DNA from: Haliclona indistincta
Lineage: Eukaryota; Porifera; Demospongiae; Haplosclerida; Chalinidae
Direction of reading: 5' to 3'
Assembly (NCBI GenBank): GCA_964017065.1
Contig: OZ024786.1
Location: forward strand, 2,168,411 to 2,232,410
DNA: 64,000 nt
In this document: piece after piece, positions 29,444-41,570 of the stretch
Layout: each line of letters begins with the position of its first letter
How positions within the stretch are numbered: the stretch's first letter is position 1
Made by a program: the position numbers and the translations under genes
The notes under the pieces: model-generated
What the model was told of the DNA's origin: nothing
Databases searched by the model: none
What the model saw: only the letters and a program-made list of their open reading frames with translations

Positions 29444-30700
29444 ATGACAATGTTATAGTATATGCATGATGACGTGGTATTACAAACTATTTATATTATT
29501 GCCCAATATAGCTGTTCTATTGTGTACATTCACAAGTATGCTATCATTTTGGATTCGTACAATGATTTTTTTTGAGTTAAAGTATTTATTTTCGAACAGA
29601 TTTTTGTGTGTACATGCAGCAACATTTTACAATTATTGCTTTTTCATTCTCAATGTTCGAGTTGACATTAATAATTATTACAGTTATAACATCGAGGATA
29701 TTAAAATCACAATAGATTTTGATGCAGATGGCTACTGGAATGAGTACACAACAAATCAACGTGGATGCTACACTACAGTAAGTTGCGACTGCAGTAATAA
29801 GTAAAGGCTATATACTAAATCAACTTGTGACATGTAAAATTATGTTTTAAATCAAATCCTGCTCTTGTGCCATGATGTACATGTACATGCATTTTCTCAC
29901 ATGAGTTAGTTAGCTATATACATTCCTCACGCTTGAAAACGCTATGTAAAATCAAACATACATCTTGTACGTATGTATGATTGATAGTTTGATCAAACAT
30001 GTATGTTTGACGTTTGTTTGATCATAATCAAACATACATCTTGTACCTTGGCTGTTAATACATGTAGTACGTTAAAGTTGTTGTTGATTGTGATCTGTTT
30101 GATGGAGAATCTACAAATGATTGATAATACATCAACAACATTTTAACAAAAAATGCAAGAGATTTAGCTAGGGTTGGTACATGTACATGTATCGAAAAAG
30201 TATGGAAACAAGATTGTGGAAAAGGTAAGTAAACTGGCAAGATTTGAAATAAAAAGGATGAGCACTCTAAAGTTAAGTTGTTTGCTTATTACAAGGTGTA
30301 TGACCAAAACTTGTATTGAGTTTTTCCAGCAAAATCATGTTTGGCTTCATCGTACATACTATCTATGGCTTCGTTATCTCCACAAGGCCGGACAGTTAAG
30401 TTCTTGCACCACTAGTGAGAAAGCAGAATTCGAAGTTCATTGACTTCGGAAGCCCATACCGGACATTCCAATTTCCATTTGTAAAAGTACTGAGCCGGTA
30501 GCTCATTCCAGGCTTCCAGTGCTGTCCCTCATGTGCTTCCTGAGCCTGCAAGCGACCACTGCCTCACAATGTTTGCGATCCGGAAGTGGACTACTCTGGA
30601 ACCGGAAATCATGAATGAGCTAATTGGCAATGTGAAGTGGGCGTAGCAACAAGCCAACCTGGCCTATCCTCCAGTGATCCGCGTACGCACACAGGTCAGA
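29444..30700. other. intergenic region, genes B to C
   Basis: 29444-29815 is nearly the same as 35834-36197 after gene C, and part recurs at 48050-48160 after D, so it belongs to the duplicated unit. 29675-29785 is flanked by splice-like signals (see findings). About 30440-30700 is the shared SRCR promoter. It holds GATCCGGAAGTGG and GGAACCGGAAAT, both ETS-type cores, 75-115 bp before the ATG. 29935-30055 has imperfect repeats of CAAACATACATCTTGTACG. Confidence 0.55.
30588..30612 (+). promoter_or_regulatory. paired ETS-type sites upstream of gene C
   Basis: CCGGAAGTG and ACCGGAAAT lie about 20 bp apart. The same pair with the same spacing occurs upstream of D (about 36889-36913). Gene B retains only the second. 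Function inferred from the well-known GGAA core. Confidence 0.4.
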
Positions 30701-33700
30701 ATGGCAGCTCTCTCGCGGCGGCTGGTTTCTCTTCAGTTACTGGTTCTCGTACTGATTGGTGCTGTACTTGGTAAGCTGAATATCTGATTAGATGGCTTGG
30801 TTGACCAGCTCGACATTGATCATGACTCATCATTCTCTCCTGTGTGTGTCTTTGTGCTGCAGGTCAATCAAATGGTCCTATTCGATTGTGGCGCAATGGT
30901 TTCAGCTTCGACACGTACACTTCAGGACGAGTTCAGATATTCTACGATAGTCGTTGGGGAAATATATGTAATGACGCTAGCTTTGGACAAAACGAAGCTA
31001 CTGTAATCTGCCATCAGCTGGGGTTCACTGCAGCAAGCACCTTCAGCAGACAAAGCAGTGACTTGTGAGTGAAGAAAATTTTGAAGTTATTAATTATATG
31101 TTGCTCTGTTATTATAATCACTTCATTTTGTGGTTTCACAGGTTCGGTAATGACAGCTATCCCATAGCACTTTCCAGTGTAAGCTGCTCTACTTCAGATT
31201 ATCTGGTGATACTTCAGTGCTCAGTCAACTCATTCTCTTTGCCGACGTGTACTTCTGAAGACGATCTATCAGTCACTTGCTGTGAGTAGTTGAAACTGGA
31301 GTGCATGCTCAACTGCTTCTGTATACACGGCATACCGTCAGGGGGGTTGTTTATAGTAGAGTTTATTATGGTCATGGTATAGTGGAGGGCAGTGTGATAG
31401 TTAGTTACTATCAGTCTGAGTAGCAAGTACGGTTGATTTAAAACAGCTGTGTATTATTGATCGCTATACCTGAAGTATCTATAATATGATTTTATTTCGC
31501 CAGTGCAATTTGCACTAAAAAATAATTCTTAACATTGGTGATATGAAAGTCTGTTGTCATGATCATGCAGTAACGTATTGAGATACGATGAAATTGTACA
31601 GTCAAAGCGCATGCATAGTGTACTGAGCACCCTCTGACTTGCAGGATTAGCAATCTTGTAGTGGCACCATTGGTGATTTATTGTTTGACACTGACAAATA
31701 ATTAAGTTAACACTTTAAAGTGTCAATATCAATTATTGCTACTTTTCAATTTACAGTAAGTACTAGGATTTGGAGCAGTCCATATTCTGGTCAAATTCGT
31801 CTTACTAGAGGAAGCACAGTTAACCAGGGTCTGGTGGAGATCTACTGTAGTGGTCAGTGGGGAACTGTGTGCGATGACTCATTTCAATCGAATGATGCCA
31901 ATACTGTTTGCAGACAACTTGGATACCACAGTTCTTTTGGCTTTAATCACCTCTCACTGTGAGTAACACGTGCATGCACTTGTACATGATTTTGTACAAA
32001 AATAGACATTGTGCCAAACATATCTTCGACATTCAGCTGCCTCGTTTTACACCTTGTCGTGTAACAGATTATGCACGTAACATACCGTCACTAGCAGCTT
32101 TTTCCATTCATATGCTCTTCCTTTAATTTTTTGTAGCTGTACATTTCATCGTAAACAGGTAAAAAATCACTTAATGAACTTCAAGAATGTACTAATCGTC
32201 TTTGTTTAGCCCTTGAGGATGTTTCAATTGATCTTTTTGATCATTATCTAATAAGATTAAGTAGAACACATTTAGCATTCCACATCAAAAGTGTTGTTGG
32301 GGTTGGTATCGCCAGTTAGTAGTTAGTAGTAACACAGTCTTGACTGTATTATGTGCATGCACAGGCATGCCCTGCTGCATGACTACATTAGGTGTCTGCT
32401 GCTATAGTATTATTAATTGAGAGATGTGTTGTTTTCATTCTGTAGTCAAGGTACCAGTGGTCAACCGATCTGGTTGGATAATGTCCCCTGCGCTACATCA
32501 AGGTCGTGTATTGCAGATTGTCTTAGATGCCCTTCAGGTCATAACTGTCAACACTCTGAGGACGTAACCATCGAATGCTGTGAGTAGCACACCACACAGA
32601 CTACACCACAATCATGTATAGTGGGTAATTTTTTATAAGATTGAATTTTTTTTGCGTTTTGGTGAATTTAATTTTGGCACCCAAGGCTCATGAAAAGGCA
32701 GAATTATATTTTGAAGAAAGCTTGACAATTCGCCAGAAAATTTATTCCCGCCAAATTACCTGCTATATGGTATTATAATATTAAAGTTGATTGAGGCACA
32801 TAATTTTATTGACAACTGTATGATATTATCTGTATCAGAAGTTCCACGTCATTTTGGGAGCATTTTGGACATTAACTTGTCATGTGTATGTCAATACAGT
32901 TACTACATACATCTATTCATAGCCAGCCAGGGGCCGCCCTAACCACACCTACACTGTGACAGATGATTAATTATTTTGTCTAGCACGAACAATTCCATGT
33001 CACATGTTTGTACACTTCCTGAATTCACACATGTGAGCTTAATTAGTCTGTGTGCACATACAGATTAGTGTACCGTACATGTATCCAATCTCATGTCTAT
33101 CGGTTAGTCAACTAGTTTGATATAATGCAGTCAATAGTTGCAATAGAGATTATAAACAATGGTGGATTTATTTGTCACACCACACTCTAGCTGAATGGTC
33201 AAATAGAGTCGTATTGTTACATAATTGTACTTGTGCAATGTGCATGCATGAACTGATATGATTGTGCAGTAGTATTGGTGTTGCTTCCTGTCATGAGTTT
33301 GTGGGAATTTGAATAATGATGTATACATTATTGTGTTTATGTGACTGAAACCATGTGACTGAGTATCTGGTATCAGTTGATTTGGGAAACTCAGTGTACA
33401 TTCCATTGTCACATCGTGAATTTACTTATGATGTGGGAGTGACTCAGCATTCATTACTACTGTATGGTTTCATGATACTAAGACATTGATGACCAGATAG
33501 CTTAGACTTAAGGTGGCGCTTCACCGGAAACAGGAAGTTGTTAATAATTATTATTCATACTTTATGCAGCTACCCTTACTACTTTTCTACAATACTTTTA
33601 GTTATAGAGTTCTTGTGTGTGGTGCACAGTCACCTAGTGGTCTCCTCTTATTATTCCAAGTTTGAGTGCTGTTGCACAAAGAGCATTAGCGGGACGGACG

Positions 33701-35833
33701 ACGCCTGCTGGTGAGCGTTAGGTACACTATGTGCGACAGCGACACAAGACAGATGAGAATAAATACTACTGGCACACTTGCCTTCTTGTGCTTCACATGC
33801 ATTTGCATCGTTTTCCCGAAATAAAGCCTTGTTTCTTGAATATTAGCCAGTTCTGCCACTCACGTGTCGATATGCAGCTATTACACGGAAGATATAGCTT
33901 ACTTCGTTAAAATCAATGCAAATGTCTATGACCCGATGTCTAGACTCAATCCAGCTAGTAACAGCAGCCTGCGTCAAGAAACAGCGGAGCATTGTGTACC
34001 TAAAAACTGTCCTCATTAGCCGCCATGATGGTGATCGCGCACTGCAAAATTTGTATTACGACTATTGGGCATAGCCGGTTGACGATCGATATCTATGAAT
34101 AAACCGTGAATATCATTATTTACTTGCTGTTTCCAGTGAAGCGCCACCTTAAGTACATAAATAGCTTACATTATTATGACTCCGTCACTCTGTCATATTT
34201 TATACAACTTCTTACATTTATTTTAGTGACTGTACAGCCAAATAAAGGAAGGTTATACGCTGAGCTAGAAGTGCATATGGGAATACGGAAACTGAGGGCA
34301 TAGCCCGAGGTTCCAAATTTTCGTATACACCGACAGCTCAGTGTACAACCATTTTAAATAATGATTTTACCTTGCTTGGAAGCGGAAAAACATTATTAAG
34401 CCAGGAAGCTACCTGAATCAGTGCCGACAACATGAAAAACGGCTTTTACTTTGCTGCCTAGTGCGCGATGATGGCCATGTTTTTTACACCCGCCCACGCT
34501 TGGATATAGAAATTAGGATACCTCATTGCATCAAAGGGAATTATTCATAGTTTAAAATGTGCTATTACAACTGTATAGTGACCCTGTTCTCCCATTAAGT
34601 CTGAATAGATGGGACAAAGATATTTATTTTCTATTTTGGCTGCCATATACGTGTACATTCATAATTTCTTTTAGATAACTTATATGTAGCATGCATACAG
34701 TTTTTTTATGTTTTTTCTATGTTGCCTGCATACGTGTTCTAAAATTAGCTTTTGAGCAAGGATTTGAGCTGCCTGGCTGTCACAAGAGCTCTTATATTTT
34801 CCTTGAAATCACTTTGTGCCTGTGCAATCCTCATTTGCAGTTGGTCGCTGTAGCTGTTATAATTTAAAACATTTCATAATTCATGTGTCTCACATGTCTA
34901 TATTATTATTATTGCAGATTCTCCATTTCTTTACACTGGGACCACAATTGATACATGTAGAGGTCGCAACACTGGTACGTTAATCCTGTCTATAATTTAT
35001 AATCATATCTATAATAAATTAATTTTATTGGGTGTATCTAGTGCATAGTAGGGTTGTGTCACTCATGCATAGTCACTCAATCTGTTATTGTGTCTCACGA
35101 GCATACTAGTGTTGTTGGTACCCAAATGATACTGTCAAAACGTGCTCCCTATGCACTTAGAATCAATATTCCGATCTCGTTAATCGTTTTCATTTTATTT
35201 TCTATAGAGCCTGTGAATTTGGGAGCTATCATTGGAGGGACAGTTGGGGGCATAGTCTTACTGATAATACTGATCATCATTCTTAGACATATGCTGTATA
35301 CAAACAAACGACAAAGAGGCTCTTATCTTGCTTTTAATACCCGCCATGTTCCCAGAATAGTTACTACCTCACGAGCTGCTGTCGTGTCTACTACGACCAC
35401 CACGACCTCTAGTTCCACTCAACCAGTATCAACACAACCGCAGCAAGCACCTGCTGCTTTCAACCTGCCACCACCAGAACAACCAGCTTCTACATTCACC
35501 TACAATCAGCCAACGGATCCTACCATTACTGCAGCAGCTCCTCCTGCTTATGGTTTTCATTCAAACTATTCTACATACGACGAGAAAAACAGAGAGAAAG
35601 ACGAGAAATCTGACCTACCACCGCCTTACCAACCTCCAGCATTTGGTTATCCGGTGGAACCGTCGGCACCAGGTTTTCAACCAGCTGCATACCCAGCGAC
35701 GGCAGCTGCTTACCCTCCTCCTACAGCTGCTGGCTTCCCACCACCTACAGCTCCCGGAGCTTATCCGCCTTCCGGAGGAGAAGGCACTAACTGGAGTGCT
35801 GCAGCTTATCCTCCCTATCCACCACAACAGTGA
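30701..35833 (+). CDS. SRCR gene C: two-SRCR membrane protein with Pro/Tyr-rich tail (476 aa)
   Basis: Seven exons: 30701-30770, 30863-31064, 31142-31281, 31757-31958, 32446-32579, 34918-34974, 35208-35833; 1,431 nt in frame. Same layout as B: signal peptide 1-24 ([20 protein letters not shown]), two SRCR domains, linker [18 protein letters not shown], membrane span after EPVNLGA, and a Pro/Tyr tail with DLPPPYQPP and YPPYPPQQ. The tail differs from B by only a few residues, which points to recent duplication or conversion. The SRCR exons differ more, mostly in loops between cysteines. Intron 5 holds a TTAA-flanked element. It appears to be the cleanest intact copy and a good reference for B and D. 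Confidence 0.86.
33512..34148. mobile_element. TTAA-flanked inverted-repeat element in gene C intron 5
   Basis: The ends GGTGGCGCTTCACCGGAAAC and, inverted, GGTGGCGCTTCACTGGAAAC are bounded on both sides by TTAA (33508-33511 and 34149-34152). TTAA duplications are typical of piggyBac and Kolobok elements. It is 637 bp, with no transposase frame, so non-autonomous. It contains AATAAA near 33820. Confidence 0.7.
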
Positions 35834-37009
35834 ATGACAATGTTATAGTATATGCATGATATGACGTGGTATTACAAACTATTTATATTATTGCCCAATA
35901 TAGCTGTTCTATTGTGTACATTCACAAGTATGCTATCATTTTGGATTCGTAGAATGATTTTTTTTGAGTTAAAGTATTTATTTTCGAACAGATTTTTGTG
36001 TGTACATGCAGCAACATTTTACAATTATTGCTTTTTCATTCTCAATGTCCGAGTTGACATTAATAATTATTACAGTTATAACAACATCGAGGATATTATT
36101 CACAATAGATTTTGATGCAGATGGCTACTGGAATGAGTACACAACAAATCAACGTGGATGCTACACTACAGTAAGTTGCGACTGCAGTAATAAGTAAAGG
36201 CTATATACTAAATCAACTTGTGACATGTAAAATTATGTTTTATCAAATCCTGCACTTCTACCATAATGTACCTGACCTGTACATGCATTTTCCCATTTGA
36301 GTTAGCTAGCTGTATACATTCCTCACAGTTGAAAACGATAATATGTAAACAAACATAAATATTATGCATCTTGTACCTTGGCTGTTAATACATGTAGTTG
36401 TTGATTGTGAACTGTTTGATGGAAAATGATTGATAATACATGCATTCAACAACACTTTAACAAAAATGCAAGAGATTTAGCTAGGATTGCAATTACATGT
36501 ATAGAAAAAGTATGGAGGTAAGTAAACTGGCAATTGCAAGATTAGAAATGAAAAAGATTGATCAGTGAGCACTCTGAAGTTGCTTGCTTATTACAAGGTG
36601 TGTATGAACAAAACTTAAGCTTGTATTTAGTTTTTTCCAGCAAAATCATGTTTGGCTTCATCGTACATACTATCTATGGCTTCCTAATCTCCACAAGGCC
36701 GGATAGTTAAGTTCTTGCACCACAAGTGAGAAAGCAGAATTAGAAGTTCATTGACTTCGGAAGCCCATACCGGACATTCTAATTTCCATTTGTAAAAGTA
36801 CTGAGCCGGTAGCTCATTCCAGGCTTCCAGTGCTGTCCCTCATGTGCTTCTTGAGCCTGAGCGACCACTGCCTCACAATGTTTGCGATCCGGAAGTGGAC
36901 TACTCTGGAACCGGAAATCATGAATGAGCTAATTGGCAATGTGAAGTGGGCGTAGCAACAAGCCAACCTAGGCCTTACCTCCAGTGATCGCGTACGCACA
37001 CAGGTCAGA
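35834..37009. other. intergenic region, genes C to D
   Basis: The tandem-duplication partner of 29444-30700: same order of blocks, same promoter segment with paired ETS-type cores, ending CAGGTCAGAATGGC at the gene D start. No additional gene. Confidence 0.6.
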
Positions 37010-37276
37010 ATGGCAGCTCTCTCACTGCGGATAGTTACTCTTCAGTTACTGGTTCTCGTACTGATTGGTGCCGTACTTAGTAAGCTGAATAACTGATTAC
37101 ATGGCTTGGTTGACCAGCTCGACATTAATCATGACTCATCATTCTCTCCTGTGTGTGTGTGTCTTTGTGCTGCAGGTCAATCAAACGGTCCTATTCGATT
37201 GTGGCGCAATGGTTTCAACTTCGACACGTACACTTCAGGACGAGTTCAGATATTCTACGATGATCGTTGGGGAAAT

Positions 37277-39343
37277 TATCATTGCCGATCGGCAATGATA
37301 TGTAGGGATGACCTCGAACTAAGATGGCGGCTACTCATGTGTGAAAATGAGTTTTCGCACATATCTCTACTGTTATACATTTCTACCGCATTTTGACTAT
37401 CTCTAAGGGAATCTGAAGTGCGAGCGCTTGTAGGAAGTCTATGAAAGTCGCCGGGACTGCTTGCTTGTCGACGAAAATCAAGATGGCGACTCTTAGGGAG
37501 GTCGTTACAGATCTTCGCTGTTTTAGCGTTTCTCGAGATTCCAGACATCTAGGATTGATCAGGCGAATGTTCTGAGCATGGAAATACCTTTGGCGAAGCG
37601 GGCAGACGTTTCTAAAGTGGTAAACTGAAATCGCCGCCCACGCGAATTGTTCATCTTCTTTCTTCTTTCTTCTTTCTTCTTCTTTCAGTAAGCCTAGCGC
37701 TGTCCTGAGTTAACGAATCACTACCAAACCTACACAATTGCACGTGTATATATCTGGGGTAGTGCACTTACTCTTTAGATAGGCATAAAACACTAACAGA
37801 AGCGAGTAATCCTTGAAAAACATGGGTTTTGGACCGTTTTGGACTGTTACAGCAACTCCAATAATTAACCCTCTTGTCGCTTCCTATCATTGACTCCGCC
37901 CACATCTGAGCTCGGTTCTCGCTTTCTCTCTGCTCTGCGGGGCGCTTCAGCGCGCTAGCTAGAGCCTAGAGGTATGAACAAGCAGTATACTATGCCCTGG
38001 GTAACACTGATCTGTCTATGCTGGCATCATGACCCATGGCAGGCGCCAACCGGACGACGGTGATCACCAGCGCGCGATCTGGCAGGCTACTACAATGTAG
38101 TAAAGTTTCTTACACTACACGGCGTAAAGCTGTACTCATAGGACCCCTGTGCTGTTGACAACAGGACATTGGTCATTGAAAGAAGCTAGAAGCCTCTGTG
38201 ATTGTGATATCGACATCAACATCAACATGCAAGCCGCCTGCATGGTAGTACGGCGCAGGCCTCGGACTCATTTATAGTATAGGCTTCCAGCCATCATGAT
38301 CGATCCTCAAAGCTGAGCTGAGTTGTTAGTGTTAGTCTCTTCTTCATCCATTACAGTGCTAAGAAATATCATGTTGTCAACTCATGTTCCTTGACTCTCT
38401 GTCTAGAGGCTAACCTTCTGATCTACATGTACTAGACTAGTATCTGCTGCTCACAGAGTTGTAAAATGAAATAAAAGCTAGCATAACTAGAATACAGCTA
38501 ATAAGTTCAAACTGATAGTGATCAAAAAAGTAACAGGAACAAGTAAAGTAAAAAAGTTTTAATAAAAAAAACTAAAAAGTGTAGGGATGACGCTTGCAAA
38601 AGTAAAGGAACAAGATGGGATGATGCTTGCAAAAGTAAAGGAACAAGATGGGATGATTCTTGCAAAAGTAAAGGAACAAGATGGGATGGTGCTTGCGAAA
38701 GTAAAGGAACAAGATGGGATGATGCTTGCAAAAGTGAAGTATGTAAAAGTCCCAAGTATCCCTACATCAGCGGCTTGAAGGAGGACGCAGTCCGATGAAG
38801 TAATTGACGGTTGTAAATAATTAGAGGTATCTGTGTTAGGAGGACGCAGTCCGATGAACTAATTGATGGTTGTAAACAACTAGAGGTATCTGTGTTTGGA
38901 GGACGCAGTCCGATGAAGTTAATTGACGGTTGTAAACATGCAACTAGAGGTATCTGTGTTTGGAGGACGCAGTCCGATGGAGTAGTTGACAGTTGTAAAT
39001 AACTAGAGGTATCTGTGGTTTGGAAGACATAGTCCGATAAGTAATTGACGGTTGTAAAAGGTATAGGAAGAGGAGTCCGCATATGTCAGTTGCACGCCAT
39101 CGCAGCAAGCCGCTGATGTAGGGATACTTGGGACTTTTACATACTTCACTTTTGCAAGCATCATCCCATCTTGTTCCTTTACTTTCGCAAGCACCATCCC
39201 ATCTTGTTCCTTTACTTTTGCAAGAATCATCCCATCTTGTTCCTTTACTTTTGCAAGCATCATCCCATCTTGTTCCTTTACTTTTGCAAGCGTCATCCCT
39301 ACACTTTTTAGTTTTTTTTATTAAAACTTTTTTACTTTACTTT
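37277..39343 (-). mobile_element. palindrome-tailed, hairpin-headed element in gene D exon 2
   Basis: The 2,067-bp insertion between GGGGAAAT and ATATGTAATG causes no target duplication beyond at most one T. Its left edge is a perfect 24-nt palindrome (37277-37300, TATCATTGCCGA and its complement), then TGTAGGGATGA. Its right end is a long foldback (38541-39342). The segment 37300-37700, read in reverse, resembles the tail of the blocks at 45600-45925 and 59690-59983 (GCGCTAGGC, purine run, GCCGCCATCTT, CATCCCTACA). No transposase frame found. Confidence 0.6.
38541..39342. repeat. foldback with 33-bp repeat arms and a minisatellite loop
   Basis: Arms 38541-38777 and 39108-39342 are nearly perfect inverted copies (about 237 bp). 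Each holds four-plus units of a 33-bp repeat (CTTGCAAAAGTAAAGGAACA...), which in one frame reads AKVKEQDGMML. The loop (about 38779-39060) is a separate minisatellite of about 57-bp units starting GGAGGACGCAGTCCGATG, five copies. The open frames across it are a result of the repeat length being a multiple of three. Confidence 0.85.
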
Positions 39344-39456
39344 ATATGTAATGACGCTAGCTTTGGACAAAACGAAGCTACAGTCATCTGCCATCAGCTG
39401 GGATTCACTGCAGCAAGCACCTTCAGCAGAGAAAGAAGTGACTCGTGAGTGAACGT

Positions 39457-40115
39457 GCTGGGGAACAGAAATTACAATAAAAATTAATTTTATTCATAAG
39501 AAAATATGAGAATTTGCGGCAATTAAAAATACGAATTTGTTCTAGTTAATTAATAGTTAGATAACATTGTGGTTTTCAACTTTTGGTAGTCTCCATAAAG
39601 CTACGTGGATTATTATACACACTTTATTATGACGCCTGATGTTCACAATTTTTGTTAGTTCCAGATTTAATATCTTCAAGATGTGCAGCCTGGTGTCCTT
39701 CGTGGTTAATTCCGCTTACTTTTGAATCATGATAACTTTTGCTCATGTTATATATGTTCGCCAGAGTGGTGCGTGGGCGAACATGATCGCTCGGTTGACA
39801 GCCTTAGATGCTGAGGAATGGCTAATCCATGCATAGAACAATGACCAGGTAAATAACGAAGCTCTGTAGCGAACAATAGCTTGATAGAGTGTTGTCTGTA
39901 GAACTGAGCCGTCACAAACCACCCCTTTATGATGAGCTACAAGCTTTGATTCTTGTTCATAATGCTGCATATTTTCATACAGTAAGTATACAATAGTACA
40001 AATGTGTAGTGTAGGTTGCTTCTTCTGATCTGTACTGAAAGTAAAGAAATACGGTTAGCCAAAAGTCATTCGCTAATGATATTCATGCACTCCCGCCACC
40101 TTAAATTTCTGTTGT
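39457..40115. other. extra sequence in gene D intron 2
   Basis: Genes B and C have only a 77-bp intron here, D has 707 bp. The extra DNA has no clear terminal repeats and no recognisable gene; I cannot classify it. Confidence 0.5.
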
Positions 40116-41570
40116 ACTGTTTTATAATCACTTCATTTTGTGGTTTCACAGGTTCGGTAGTGACAGCTTTCCCATAACACTTTCCAGTGTAAACTGCTCT
40201 ACTTCAGATTATCTGGTGATACTACAGTGCTCATTCAACTCAATCTCTTTCCCGACGTGTACTCCTGAAGATGATGTATCAGTCACTTGCTGTGAGTAGT
40301 TGAAACTGTAGTACATGTTCAACTGCTTGTGTAAACATACTGTGTTGGGGGGTTTGTTTAATGCAAATCCCACTCAAAACTGTAAAAATTATTATTTTGT
40401 TCCTCTCTTTTCATGACAGTCTTTGCAGCAAAAGTGTGCCAGCTAGGTCTCTAAAATGGCAGTTTATGAAAATTTTTCCATAATTATATTATTATTGTGG
40501 TAAACTATTAGCGCCCAACCGGTCTATACATGTACCCGAAGTACTATAAGGATTTTGTTTTGCCAGCGCTATTTTGCGCTTATAAAATTAATATTATCTT
40601 GTAGTGGCTACAATGGTAATTTATTGCTTGACACTGACAAAATAAAAAAAATTAAGTTAATACTTTAAAGTGTAAATATGAATTATTGCTACATTTCAAT
40701 TTACAGTAAGTACTAGGATTTGGAGCAGTCCATATTCTGGTCAAATTCGTCTTTCTAGAGGAAGCTTTGTCAACCAGGGTCTGGTGGAGATCTACTGTGC
40801 TGGACAGTGGGGTACAGTGTGTGATGATGCATTTGGACAGAATGATGCCAATACCATTTGCAGACAACTAGGATACCACAGTGCTTTTGACTATGATCAC
40901 CTCTCAATGTGAGTAACACGTGTTTAAATATTAATTCGACAAACATATCTTTAACATTTAGCTGCCTCATTTACACCTTGTCGAGTTTGAAGTTATGCAT
41001 GTAACATAATACACTTCCTTTAATTTTTGTGGCTGTACATTTTCCTCGTAAACAGGTAAACAAACACTTCAGAAATGCACTAGTTGTCTATTGTTAGCCC
41101 TTGAGGTTGTTTGAATTGATATTTATCTAATAAGCAATATAGCTTGAGTAGAACTCATTTGGCATCCACATCAAAAGTTGTGTTGGAGTTGGTATCGCCA
41201 GTTAGTAGTAGCACAGTCTTAACTATTATGTGCATGCACAGGAATGCCCTATGCATGACTACATTATAGGTGTCTGCTGCTATGTAATTATAGCGGTATT
41301 ATTTTCATTCTGTAGTCGAGGTAGCAGTAGTCAACCGATCTGGTTGGATAACATCCCCTGCTCTTCATCAAGAGCTTGTATTGCAGATTGTATTAGCTGC
41401 CCTTCAGATGAAAACTGTGAACACTATGAGGATATAACCATCGAATGCTGTGAGCAACACACCTCACAGTCTAGGTCACAATCATCATAATACAGTATAG
41501 TGTTGGGTAATAATTTGGAATGTTGATTTTTGTATTTTGATGAATTTAATTTTGGCACCCAATAGTAGAG

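Noticed and set aside
38541..39342. CRISPR-like array or repeat protein
   Set aside because: Units are directly adjacent without spacers, mirrored in a foldback, in a eukaryotic genome; the open frame follows from a 33-bp period.
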